Shown piece after piece: positions 1 through 7,461 of a DNA stretch of 21,072 nucleotides (position 1 is its first letter; each line of letters begins with the position of its first letter). The notes below the pieces were generated by a model that saw nothing but the letters and a program-made list of their open reading frames with translations, searched no databases and was not told where the DNA came from. Source of the DNA: Flavobacterium sp. (lineage in GTDB: Bacteria > Bacteroidota > Bacteroidia > Flavobacteriales > Flavobacteriaceae); NCBI RefSeq assembly GCF_030146175.1, contig NZ_JASLCE010000102.1, forward strand, positions 1-21,072. The letters run 5' to 3'. Both the position numbers and the translations under genes were made by a program.

Positions 1-8
1 TAAAAAAT

Positions 9-1169
9 ATGCCATTTTATCATAAATTAGGACAGATTCCACCAAAAAGACATACCATCTTTCGTAAACCAAACGGTGATTTGTATTACGAACAGCTTTT
101 TGGCACCGTTGGATTCGACGGAATGTCGACCAATATGTATCACGAACACCGACCAACGCAGGTTAAGGAAATCCGCAAGCAATATAGTGTGGCGCCTAAA
201 ATCGCGAAGGGAAATAATATCCAGTCGTATCGCTTAAGAGGTTTTCAGGTAACACCGGAAAACGATTATCTGGAAAGCCGAAAAGCCGTATTAACAAATA
301 GCGACTGTACGATTATTCTGGCAGCACCAAAAGAATCCACACGTGATTATTTTTACAAAAACACCGATGCGGATGAAATGATCTTTATCCACAGAGGAAC
401 CGGTAAATTAAGAACCATGTTGGGTAATCTGGATTTTAAATACGGTGACTACCTGATCGTACCGAGAGGGATGATCTATAAAATCGATTTTGATACCGAT
501 GACAATCGTTTGTTTATTGTAGAATCCAGACGACCAATTTATACGCCAAAACGGTACCGAAACTGGTTCGGTCAACTTTTGGAGCATTCGCCTTTCTGCG
601 AACGCGATATCCGTCGTCCGGAAGAACTGGAAACTAATAATGAAAAAGGAGATTTCGTAATTAAAGTAAAGAAAAAAGACGAAATTTTCGAAATGGTATA
701 TGCAACACACCCGTTTGACGTAGTGGGTTACGACGGATTCAATTATCCGTATGCCTTATCGATTCACGACTTTGAACCGATAACCGGACGTATTCACCAA
801 CCGCCACCGGTACACCAGACGTTCGAAACGGATGCCTTTGTAGTGTGTTCGTTTGTTCCGAGACTTTATGACTATCATCCGCAGGCTATTCCGGCACCGT
901 ATAACCATAGTAATATCGACAGTGATGAGGTGTTGTACTATGTAGACGGTGACTTTATGAGCCGAAATGATATCGAAGCCGGACACATTTCGTTACACCC
1001 GGCCGGAATCCCACACGGACCGCATCCCGGAGCTGTTGAGAGAAGTATCGGCAAAACGGAAACTCAGGAATTGGCTGTAATGGTCGATACCTTTAAGCCG
1101 TTAATGCTTACCGAAGAGGCTATGAAAATTGCCGATGAGAAGTACTACCAATCCTGGTTGGAGCATTAA
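9..1169 (+). CDS. hmgA: Homogentisate 1,2-dioxygenase
   Basis: Cytoplasmic non-haem Fe(II) enzyme that opens the ring of homogentisate to maleylacetoacetate in tyrosine catabolism. The 386-residue protein is shorter than the roughly 440-residue eukaryotic form and matches the compact bacterial type. It has the expected double-cupin layout, with the iron site in the C-terminal cupin: H300 in a HSNIDSDE context (acidic ligand probably E307) and H336 in GIPHGPHPG. H269 in PPVHQTF sits in the active-site strand region. The ligand assignments are by motif, not by alignment. The ATG at 9 follows an A-rich leader without a Shine-Dalgarno sequence; the TAA at 1-3 could be the stop of an upstream gene. 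The hppD gene, which makes its substrate, lies 82 nt downstream on the same strand, which supports the call. Fumarylacetoacetase is not in the window. Confidence 0.95.
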   Translation: MPFYHKLGQIPPKRHTIFRKPNGDLYYEQLFGTVGFDGMSTNMYHEHRPTQVKEIRKQYSVAPKIAKGNNIQSYRLRGFQVTPENDYLESRKAVLTNSDCTIILAAPKESTRDYFYKNTDADEMIFIHRGTGKLRTMLGNLDFKYGDYLIVPRGMIYKIDFDTDDNRLFIVESRRPIYTPKRYRNWFGQLLEHSPFCERDIRRPEELETNNEKGDFVIKVKKKDEIFEMVYATHPFDVVGYDGFNYPYALSIHDFEPITGRIHQPPPVHQTFETDAFVVCSFVPRLYDYHPQAIPAPYNHSNIDSDEVLYYVDGDFMSRNDIEAGHISLHPAGIPHGPHPGAVERSIGKTETQELAVMVDTFKPLMLTEEAMKIADEKYYQSWLEH

Positions 1170-1251
1170 TACCATTATAAAAAAACAAACAATAACAAAC
1201 ATTGAAGCAGGACATCAGAGTATGTTTCCGGCTGACTAAAATAATACTACA

Positions 1252-2412
1252 ATGAGTAAAGAAGTAAAATCAGTTGAATACGGATTAGAAAAAATATTTG
1301 AAGGCGCGCAGGATTTCCTTCCGCTTATGGGAACGGATTATGTGGAATTTTATGTAGGAAATGCCAAACAAGCGGCACATTACTATAAAACCGCTTTCGG
1401 TTACCAGTCATTGGCGTATGCCGGATTGGAAACAGGAGTACGCGACAGAGCATCTTATGTGTTAAAACAAGATAAAATCCGTTTGGTATTAACTACGCCT
1501 TTAAATGCCGATTCGCCAATCAACGAGCATATCGTAAAACACGGTGATGGTGTTAAAGTAGTGGCTTTATGGGTAGAAGATGCGACAAAATCGTTCGAAG
1601 AAACGACAAAAAGAGGAGCGCGTCCGTTTATGGAACCAACTGTCGAAAAAGATGAGTTTGGTGAAGTAGTGCGTTCCGGTATTTATACCTATGGCGAAAC
1701 GGTACACATTTTTGTGGAGCGTAAAAACTACAACGGGGTATTCTTACCAGGTTATAAAGAGTGGAAATCCGATTATAACCCGGAACCGGTTGGATTAAAA
1801 TATATCGACCATATGGTTGGAAACGTAGGATGGAACGAAATGAATACCTGGGTAAAATGGTATGAAGATGTGATGGGATTTGTGAATTTCCTTTCTTTCG
1901 ACGACAAACAGATCCATACGGAATACTCAGCTTTGATGAGTAAAGTAATGTCTAATGGTAACGGACGTATCAAATTCCCGATCAACGAACCGGCCGAAGG
2001 AGCTAAACGTTCGCAGATTGAAGAATATTTGGATTTCTATAACGGACCAGGTGTACAGCACATCGCTATTGCTACCGATGATATCATTTCTACGGTTTCC
2101 CAGTTAAAAGCTCGTGGAGTGGAGTTTTTATCAGCGCCACCAAAAGCGTATTACGAAGCTATTCCGGAAAGATTAGGAGATCATATGGCGATGATGAAAG
2201 AAGATATTTCCGAATTGGAAAAACTGGCGATCATGATTGATGCCGACGAAGAAGGGTATTTATTACAGATCTTTACCAAACCGGTTGAAGACCGACCAAC
2301 GTTGTTTTACGAAATTATCCAACGTATGGGAGCTCGTGGATTCGGTGCCGGTAACTTTAAAGCCCTTTTCGAATCGATCGAAAGAGAGCAGGAATTGAGA
2401 GGAACTTTGTAA
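1252..2412 (+). CDS. hppD: 4-hydroxyphenylpyruvate dioxygenase
   Basis: Converts 4-hydroxyphenylpyruvate to homogentisate, the substrate of the preceding gene. The 386-residue protein has two VOC (glyoxalase-fold) repeats, roughly residues 25-160 and 180-345. The C-terminal repeat carries the expected 2-His-1-Glu iron triad: H187 (KYIDHMVGN), H270 (GPGVQHIAIATDDI) and E354 (TLFYEIIQRMG). The C-terminal helix (ARGFGAGNFKALFESIEREQ), which gates the active site in this family, is intact. The ATG at 1252 fits the family N-terminus. It is probably co-transcribed with hmgA, since no terminator is visible in the 82-nt gap. A 16-bp palindrome (TAAAAATCGATTTTTA, 2410-2425) overlaps the stop codon and a proper terminator follows at 2439-2468. 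Confidence 0.95.
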   Translation: MSKEVKSVEYGLEKIFEGAQDFLPLMGTDYVEFYVGNAKQAAHYYKTAFGYQSLAYAGLETGVRDRASYVLKQDKIRLVLTTPLNADSPINEHIVKHGDGVKVVALWVEDATKSFEETTKRGARPFMEPTVEKDEFGEVVRSGIYTYGETVHIFVERKNYNGVFLPGYKEWKSDYNPEPVGLKYIDHMVGNVGWNEMNTWVKWYEDVMGFVNFLSFDDKQIHTEYSALMSKVMSNGNGRIKFPINEPAEGAKRSQIEEYLDFYNGPGVQHIAIATDDIISTVSQLKARGVEFLSAPPKAYYEAIPERLGDHMAMMKEDISELEKLAIMIDADEEGYLLQIFTKPVEDRPTLFYEIIQRMGARGFGAGNFKALFESIEREQELRGTL

Positions 2413-2438
2413 AAATCGATTTTTACTGATAATAGTTT

Positions 2439-2468
2439 AAAAACAAGGTTAAAAACAGCCTTGTTTTT
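2439..2468 (+). terminator. Intrinsic terminator of hmgA-hppD
   Basis: Perfect 10-bp inverted repeat AAAAACAAGG / CCTTGTTTTT with a 10-nt loop. The 3' arm ends in five Ts, and the A-run on the 5' arm would let it work weakly on the other strand as well. It lies 27 nt after the hppD stop. Confidence 0.75.
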
Positions 2469-2498
2469 GCTAATATTGTGTTAAAGTTGAAATTTCAT

Positions 2499-2530
2499 TT
2501 GTAAATCAACAAAAAAACTAGCTACATTTG
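2499..2530 (+). promoter_or_regulatory. Bacteroidota-type promoter (TTG - 21 nt - TACATTTG)
   Basis: TTG at 2499-2501 and TACATTTG at 2523-2530 match the flavobacterial -33/-7 consensus (TTG, 17-23 nt, TAnnTTTG) without mismatch. The expected transcription start is about 2536. It lies after the hppD terminator, so it should drive a new transcript: either the short RNA at 2536-2650 or the leader of the operon starting at 2713. Confidence 0.7.
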
Positions 2531-2535
2531 CACTC

Positions 2536-2650
2536 GCAAAAATGAGGTACTCATAAGCCTCATATTTGTAAAGTAAATTTTCATAATTTATAGTTTTTTG
2601 GTTGGTTAATAGCATAAAAACTCAGTCATTCTTTTGGCTGAGTTTTTTTG
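2536..2650 (+). ncRNA. Candidate small RNA or attenuating 5' leader
   Basis: About 115 nt bounded by a consensus promoter and a strong terminator, with no credible ORF. The 5' part holds ATGAGG (2542-2547), which can pair with CCTCAT (2558-2563). The same ATGAG can instead pair with CTCAT at 2550-2554 across a 3-nt loop, so two hairpins compete. In addition ACTC (2549-2552) and AGCC (2556-2559) can pair with GAGT and GGCT (2636-2643) in the terminator 3' arm, with a 3-nt bulge. That would be an antiterminator. Whether the RNA is free-standing or a leader for the gene at 2713 cannot be decided from sequence. I do not recognise it as a named RNA family. Confidence 0.45.
2616..2649 (+). terminator. 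Intrinsic terminator ending the short transcript
   Basis: Perfect 10-bp stem AAAAACTCAG (2616-2625) / CTGAGTTTTT (2638-2647) with a 12-nt loop and a run of Ts to 2649. It lies 63 nt before the ATG at 2713, between the promoter at 2499-2530 and that gene. It therefore either ends an sRNA or attenuates the downstream operon. Confidence 0.75.
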
Positions 2651-2712
2651 TTTCTTATTTTTGGAACAGAAATTGTAACTTCTTATAACAAATGTTTAAA
2701 AATTGAGACCCA

Positions 2713-3492
2713 ATGAAAAAAACGGCCCTATTATTTTTGCTCCTGATTATAACAGTTACATCCTTTGCTCAAAAGGATTCTGCGTTTACAGCCGGTGAAT
2801 GGTTTAAGTTCCGTATTCATTATGGGATTGTAAATGCGGGTTATGCTACCCTGGAAGTTCAGGAAGCAGTCAAAAACAATAAAAAGGTATTCCACGTACT
2901 GGGTAACGGTTATACAACCGGAATGACCAAGTTTTTCTTCAAAGTGGAAGACGATTACCAAAGCTATATCGACAAGCAAACCGGACGTCCATATCAGTTT
3001 GTAAGAAAAATAAACGAAGGAGGGTATAAGAAAAACCAGGAAGGGTTCTTTAATCAAACAAAAAAAACAGTTTTTGTGAAAGATTATGAAAAGAACACCG
3101 AAAACACGTTTTCCGTACCCGAAAATGTACAAGATATCGTATCTTCATTCTATTATTTGCGAAACCATCCCCACATCGACAAGTTAAAAGAAGGTGAGTC
3201 GATCGTCATCGATATGTTTTTTGATGATGAAACCTTTAAATTTAAGCTAAAGTTTCTCGGTAGAGAAGATTTAAAAACTAAATTTGGGACCATTTCCACG
3301 ATGATATTCCGTCCGTATGTGCAGGCTGGTCGTGTTTTTAAAGAACAGGAGAGTCTAACGGTTTGGATATCAGATGATGAGAATAGATTGCCGATACGTA
3401 TAAAGGCAAGTTTGGCGGTAGGTTCGTTGAAAGCCGATTTGGATGAATTCAAGGGACTGAAGAACTCTTTCAAAATTAAAGTGAAACCATAA
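2713..3492 (+). CDS. Exported DUF3108-like protein
   Basis: 259-residue protein with a clear Sec signal peptide (MKKTALLFLLLIITVTSFA, cleavage near residue 19-20) and no lipobox, so it is probably periplasmic or outer-membrane associated. The mature part is rich in alternating beta strands. It carries the pattern I associate with DUF3108 proteins: an early GEWFKFRIHYGIVNAGYATLEV segment (split here as GEWFKFRI and HYGIVNAGYATLEV), then VEDDYQSYID, and a late phrase on residues rewarding IWISDDENRLPIRI-type ends, seen here as VWISDDENRLPIRI. The family has no established biochemical role that I can name. The stop overlaps the next start by one base (TAATG at 3490-3494), which implies translational coupling to the dioxygenase gene. 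The DUF assignment is from memory of the motifs, not from a search. Confidence 0.75.
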   Translation: MKKTALLFLLLIITVTSFAQKDSAFTAGEWFKFRIHYGIVNAGYATLEVQEAVKNNKKVFHVLGNGYTTGMTKFFFKVEDDYQSYIDKQTGRPYQFVRKINEGGYKKNQEGFFNQTKKTVFVKDYEKNTENTFSVPENVQDIVSSFYYLRNHPHIDKLKEGESIVIDMFFDDETFKFKLKFLGREDLKTKFGTISTMIFRPYVQAGRVFKEQESLTVWISDDENRLPIRIKASLAVGSLKADLDEFKGLKNSFKIKVKP

Positions 3493-4418
3493 TGAAAATT
3501 ACCTCAGAGATTCAGAGTAAGATTGATGAAATAGATGCAAAATATAAAGCGATAAATCAAAAGACGGAAACCCATTTGGAAGGGTTGCTTTGGGCAAAGC
3601 CCATAACGTATTGGGATTATATACAGACGGATCCGCTTTTGAGTCTCCAGGTACAACGAACAACACTTCCGGATGAGATGGTGTTTATTATGTACCATCA
3701 GGTAAACGAATTGCTTTTTAAAATGATATTGTGGGAAATCAATCAGCTAGCCCACTGTAACGAATTGTCGACATCGTTTTTTACGGAAAAACTGATGCGT
3801 ATCAGTCGTTATTTCGATATGCTAACCACTTCTTTTGATATTATGAAAGAAGGAATGGCGGTCGATCAGTATCTGAAATTCCGAAATACATTAACACCAG
3901 CCAGTGGCTTTCAAAGTGCGCAATACCGTTTGATTGAATTTGCATCTACCGATTTGATCAATCTGATAGATCACCGTTTCCGGGCAACTATCGACAGAAA
4001 TACACCGTACGAACACGCTTTCGAACACCTGTATTGGCAGGCGGCCGGAAAAGATTACAGAACCGGCGAAAAGTCGTATCTTATCAAAGAATTTGAAAAG
4101 AAATATAAAAAATCCTTCCTGGCGCATATGGAAGAATTTAATACCATAAACCTTTGGCGTAAGTTCAAGCAACTGCCGGAAGACGATCAGAAAAACGAAG
4201 CCCTGATTCAAGCCATGCGCCATTACGACAAAACCGTAAACATTACCTGGGTTATGGGGCATTATAATGCGGCGGTCAAATATATCGAAAGTGTACCGGG
4301 AACACAGGAAGCAACCGGAGGAAGTGATTGGAAAAAATATATGTTACCCAAATACCAGCGAAGAATTTTCTTCCCGGAACTATGGTCGGATGAAGAATTG
4401 GAAAAATGGGGAGAATAA
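3492..4418 (+). CDS. kynA: Tryptophan 2,3-dioxygenase family protein
   Basis: Haem enzyme family that oxidises L-tryptophan to N-formylkynurenine. The 308-residue, largely helical protein keeps the family hallmarks. FIMYHQVNELLFKMIL has H69 in the position of the active-site distal histidine. RNTLTPASGFQSAQYR has R131, which should hold the substrate carboxylate. MGHYNAAVKYI has H257 as probable haem ligand, and a late TGGSDW...FFPELWS segment corresponds to the GTGGS / FFPELF region. The TGGS motif is preceded by a slightly longer loop (PGTQEATGGS) than in the classical enzyme. No kynureninase or formamidase gene lies in the window, so the pathway outcome is unknown. The start overlaps the stop of the exported DUF3108-like gene. 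Confidence 0.85.
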   Translation: MKITSEIQSKIDEIDAKYKAINQKTETHLEGLLWAKPITYWDYIQTDPLLSLQVQRTTLPDEMVFIMYHQVNELLFKMILWEINQLAHCNELSTSFFTEKLMRISRYFDMLTTSFDIMKEGMAVDQYLKFRNTLTPASGFQSAQYRLIEFASTDLINLIDHRFRATIDRNTPYEHAFEHLYWQAAGKDYRTGEKSYLIKEFEKKYKKSFLAHMEEFNTINLWRKFKQLPEDDQKNEALIQAMRHYDKTVNITWVMGHYNAAVKYIESVPGTQEATGGSDWKKYMLPKYQRRIFFPELWSDEELEKWGE

Positions 4419-4444
4419 AAGAATAACCACTAAACCTACTTGAA

Positions 4445-5674
4445 TTGAAATATATTGCCATCATATTAGTATTAACAACATTATTTGCCTGTAATAAAAA
4501 AGAAGAAAAGGAAGTTAAAGCACCCGCGGTAAAAAAAGAAAAAATCCTGGTGGAATACGGATTTACTCTTAACGATTTTAAAGTGGTTAACGATACCGTG
4601 AAATCAGGCGATAGCTTCGGGAAGATTCTTGGGTCGCAAAACTTTGACGCTGCCCGGATTCATGAAATTAACGAAAAAATAAAAGACAGCTTTAATGTTC
4701 GCGATATCAGGATTGGCAAACCCTATACCTTGTTGCAAAACAAAACCGCACCACATGATCTGAAGGTTTTTATCTACCAGCCGGATCGGATGACATACTA
4801 TGTGGTCGATCTTAGAGATTCGATCGTAGTACATAAAAAACAACGTCCCGTTACGATTAAACGACGTACGATTGCTGCGGCTATCGACGGATCGGTGTCG
4901 GAAACCTTAAAAAATGCAGGAGTATCCGCTGCATTGGCTCCGGAATTATCCCGTATTTATGCCTGGTCAATTGACTTCTTTAAAATCCAGAAAGGCGATA
5001 AATTTGCGGTAACGATCAACGAAAAATACATTAGTGATACGATTTATGCCGGAATTGAAAGTATTGATGCTTCCTATTTCGAATACAAAGGCAAAAAAGT
5101 GTATGCCTTTCCGTTTAAACAGGATCCGAACTCCAAAAGAGTCGATTATTTTGACGAAGAAGGAAAAGTGCTGAAAAACATGTTTTTAAAAGCACCGCTT
5201 AAATTTGTAAACATCACCTCCCGATTTACCAAAAGCCGTTTTCATCCGGTTCAGTTAAAGTGGAAAGCCCATAACGGAACGGATTATGCTGCACCAACCG
5301 GAACTCCAATCATGACAACTGCGTCCGGAGTGGTAGAGCGCACCGGATATACCGCAGGAAATGGTAACTTTGTAAAAGTAAAACATAGCGGTGCCTATGC
5401 TACGCAATACCTGCATATGTCCAAAATACTTGTTCGTCAGGGACAACGTGTACAACAGGGCGATGTCATTGGAAGAGTAGGAAGTACCGGATTGGCAACA
5501 GGACCTCACGTATGTTACCGTTTCTGGAAAAATGGTATTCAGGTGGATCCGTTACGCCAAAAGCTTCCGAATTCGGAGCCTATGAATGCAAAATACAAAG
5601 CGCGTTATATGGAATATATCAAACCGCTTAAAAAAGAATTAGACAGTGTTTCAATTGCAAAGTTTGGAGAATAG
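4445..5674 (+). CDS. M23 family metallopeptidase lipoprotein
   Basis: Predicted peptidoglycan endopeptidase of the LytM/M23 class, anchored as a lipoprotein. The 409-residue precursor has an SPII signal with lipobox LFAC (C16). A LysM-like or OapA-like N-domain (about 45-130) and a second region (about 135-245) precede the M23 domain (about 255-375). Zinc-site residues visible are H276 and D280 (HNGTD), H324 (QYLHM) and the GPHVCYRF motif at 353-360. There the usual HxH is HxC: H355 is kept, but the second histidine, normally a zinc ligand, is C357. The start is TTG at 4445; an in-frame stop at 4424-4426 and the lipobox position leave no ATG alternative. The stop codon abuts the pgi start codon directly. 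Confidence 0.87.
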   Translation: MKYIAIILVLTTLFACNKKEEKEVKAPAVKKEKILVEYGFTLNDFKVVNDTVKSGDSFGKILGSQNFDAARIHEINEKIKDSFNVRDIRIGKPYTLLQNKTAPHDLKVFIYQPDRMTYYVVDLRDSIVVHKKQRPVTIKRRTIAAAIDGSVSETLKNAGVSAALAPELSRIYAWSIDFFKIQKGDKFAVTINEKYISDTIYAGIESIDASYFEYKGKKVYAFPFKQDPNSKRVDYFDEEGKVLKNMFLKAPLKFVNITSRFTKSRFHPVQLKWKAHNGTDYAAPTGTPIMTTASGVVERTGYTAGNGNFVKVKHSGAYATQYLHMSKILVRQGQRVQQGDVIGRVGSTGLATGPHVCYRFWKNGIQVDPLRQKLPNSEPMNAKYKARYMEYIKPLKKELDSVSIAKFGE

Positions 5675-7285
5675 ATGTTAGAGAATACAAATCCTACAGG
5701 AACCGTAGCCTGGCAAAAGTTACGTGCGCATTTTAACGAAATGCAGTATGTAAAAATGCAGGATCTTTTTGCAGCCGATACACAACGGACAGAAAAGCTA
5801 CACTTGCTTTGGAACGACTTTGTACTGGATTATTCCAAAAACCGCATTGAAAAAAAAACGCTGGACCTTTTTGTCGAACTGGCCGAAGAGGTTGATCTTA
5901 CAGCAGCTATCGAAAAATATTTCTCAGGAGATAAAATCAATCATACCGAAGACCGAAGTGTCCTTCATACGGCCTTGCGGTCAGATGAAGCTGCAATATG
6001 GGTTGATGGTACCAATATAATTCCGGAAATCCAATCCGTTAAAGCGCATATCCGATCGTTTTCGGAGGCAGTGATTAGCGGAGCTAAAAAAGGCTATACC
6101 GGAAAAGATTTTACCGATATCGTAAATATTGGTATTGGAGGCTCGGATCTTGGGCCAAATATGGTCGTGGAAGCGCTGCAATTTTACAGTAACCATCTGA
6201 ATGCACATTTTATTTCAAATATCGATGGCGATCATGTGACTGAAAAATTAAAGCACCTCAATCCGGAAACCACACTGTTTATTATTGTTTCCAAAACCTT
6301 TACGACTCAGGAAACCCTTACCAATGCCGAAACGATTAAAAAATGGTTTCTAAAAACAGCACCTCAGGAAGCGGTTGCGGATCATTTTGTTGCGGTTTCG
6401 ACAAATTTGGAAAAGGTAGCCGAATTTGGAATTTCCGAAGACAATGTTTTCCCGATGTGGGATTGGGTTGGCGGACGATTTTCACTGTGGAGTGCTGTCG
6501 GACTTTCGATTAGCCTGGCCATTGGGAATGCAAATTTCGAATCCCTTTTAAAAGGAGCCAATGAAATGGATACGCATTTCAGAACCGCGGCTTTCGATCG
6601 TAATATGCCGGCTATTCTGGCGTTTATCAGCATCTGGTACAATAACTTTTTTGAAGCCGAAACCGAAGCTATTATTCCCTATTCCGATTATCTGAAAAAA
6701 CTCGTTCCGTATTTACAGCAGGCTTTTATGGAAAGTAACGGTAAACAAGTGAACCGTGACGGTTATCCGGTCAATTATCAGACCGGAACAATTGTATGGG
6801 GTGAACCGGGAAGTAATTCACAGCATGCTTTTTTTCAATTGATTCATCAGGGAACCAAATTGATTCCAGCCGATTTTATCGGATTTAAAGAATCCCTACA
6901 CGGGAATACGGAGCATCACGATAAATTGATGTCGAATTTTTTTGCGCAAACCGAAGCTTTGCTTAAAGGTAAAACCGAAGCGGAAGTCATTAGGGAAACA
7001 AATGAAAATAGCGATCTGGTTCCTTTTAAATTGTTCGACGGTAACCGACCTACAAATACGTTGCTTATTACGAAACTAACCCCGGAAACATTAGGAAGTC
7101 TGATTGCGATGTACGAACACAAAATTTTTGTACAAGGTATCATCTGGAATATCTTTAGTTATGATCAGTTTGGTGTGGAATATGGTAAATCACTAGCCAA
7201 TACGATTTTAAAAGAAATTAATGATCATCAAGTCGGATCGCATGACAGTTCCACGGCATTCCTTTTGCGGAATTATTTAAAATAA
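5675..7285 (+). CDS. pgi: Glucose-6-phosphate isomerase
   Basis: Cytoplasmic isomerase interconverting glucose-6-phosphate and fructose-6-phosphate. The 536-residue length is normal for the long bacterial form (E. coli has about 549). Both family signatures are present: DWVGGRFSLWSAVGLS (263-278) and FGVEYGKSLANTILKEI (499-515). Catalytic residues by comparison with rabbit PGI are E353 (MESNGK), H384 (GSNSQHAFFQ) and K505 (EYGKSLA). The phosphate-binding segment NIGIGGSDLGP (151-161) is intact. The ATG follows the preceding TAG without a gap, so expression is probably coupled to the peptidase gene. It is the last gene of the unit; a terminator follows 24 nt later. Confidence 0.97.
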   Translation: MLENTNPTGTVAWQKLRAHFNEMQYVKMQDLFAADTQRTEKLHLLWNDFVLDYSKNRIEKKTLDLFVELAEEVDLTAAIEKYFSGDKINHTEDRSVLHTALRSDEAAIWVDGTNIIPEIQSVKAHIRSFSEAVISGAKKGYTGKDFTDIVNIGIGGSDLGPNMVVEALQFYSNHLNAHFISNIDGDHVTEKLKHLNPETTLFIIVSKTFTTQETLTNAETIKKWFLKTAPQEAVADHFVAVSTNLEKVAEFGISEDNVFPMWDWVGGRFSLWSAVGLSISLAIGNANFESLLKGANEMDTHFRTAAFDRNMPAILAFISIWYNNFFEAETEAIIPYSDYLKKLVPYLQQAFMESNGKQVNRDGYPVNYQTGTIVWGEPGSNSQHAFFQLIHQGTKLIPADFIGFKESLHGNTEHHDKLMSNFFAQTEALLKGKTEAEVIRETNENSDLVPFKLFDGNRPTNTLLITKLTPETLGSLIAMYEHKIFVQGIIWNIFSYDQFGVEYGKSLANTILKEINDHQVGSHDSSTAFLLRNYLK

Positions 7286-7309
7286 GACACTTTAAAAAAT
7301 AAAAATAAG

Positions 7310-7334
7310 ATTCTGCTACGGCGGAATTTTTTTT
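7310..7334 (+). terminator. Intrinsic terminator after pgi, UACG tetraloop
   Basis: ATTCTGC (7310-7316) pairs with GCGGAAT (7321-7327), one G-U pair included, around a UACG loop closed by C-G. This is the exceptionally stable cUNCGg tetraloop. Eight Ts follow (7327-7334). Confidence 0.85.
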
Positions 7335-7461
7335 GCTTAAATTTAAGTGTTAGACTGCTGGTGTTTTATATTTTGTGTGATCACTAAAAACAATATTACT
7401 CCTCTTTGTTGTTTTCTTTTCCTCCTGTTGATGTTATTTTGTTTGTAAATCAAGAGATAGT
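7335..7461. other. Intergenic region before the CPBP gene
   Basis: Short AT-rich region with no ORF. It contains two perfect palindromes, CTTAAATTTAAG (7336-7347) and GTGATCAC (7377-7384), the latter 78 nt before the ATG. No exact TAnnTTTG promoter element with a correctly spaced TTG was found. The palindromes may be chance in such AT-rich DNA. Confidence 0.3.

Noticed and set aside
408..710. Antisense ORF inside hmgA, and similar long antisense frames inside hppD, pgi, mfd and the ALDH gene
   Set aside because: They lie entirely within strongly supported genes, have no recognisable domains and low-complexity compositions typical of shadow frames.
5769..6020. Same-strand overlapping ORF inside pgi
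   Set aside because: It is a frame-shifted read of a conserved enzyme, without any recognisable motif.
7336..7384. Two palindromes (CTTAAATTTAAG and GTGATCAC) before the CPBP gene as operators
   Set aside because: Short and AT-rich or 8-bp only; expected by chance in this composition, with no matching promoter nearby.
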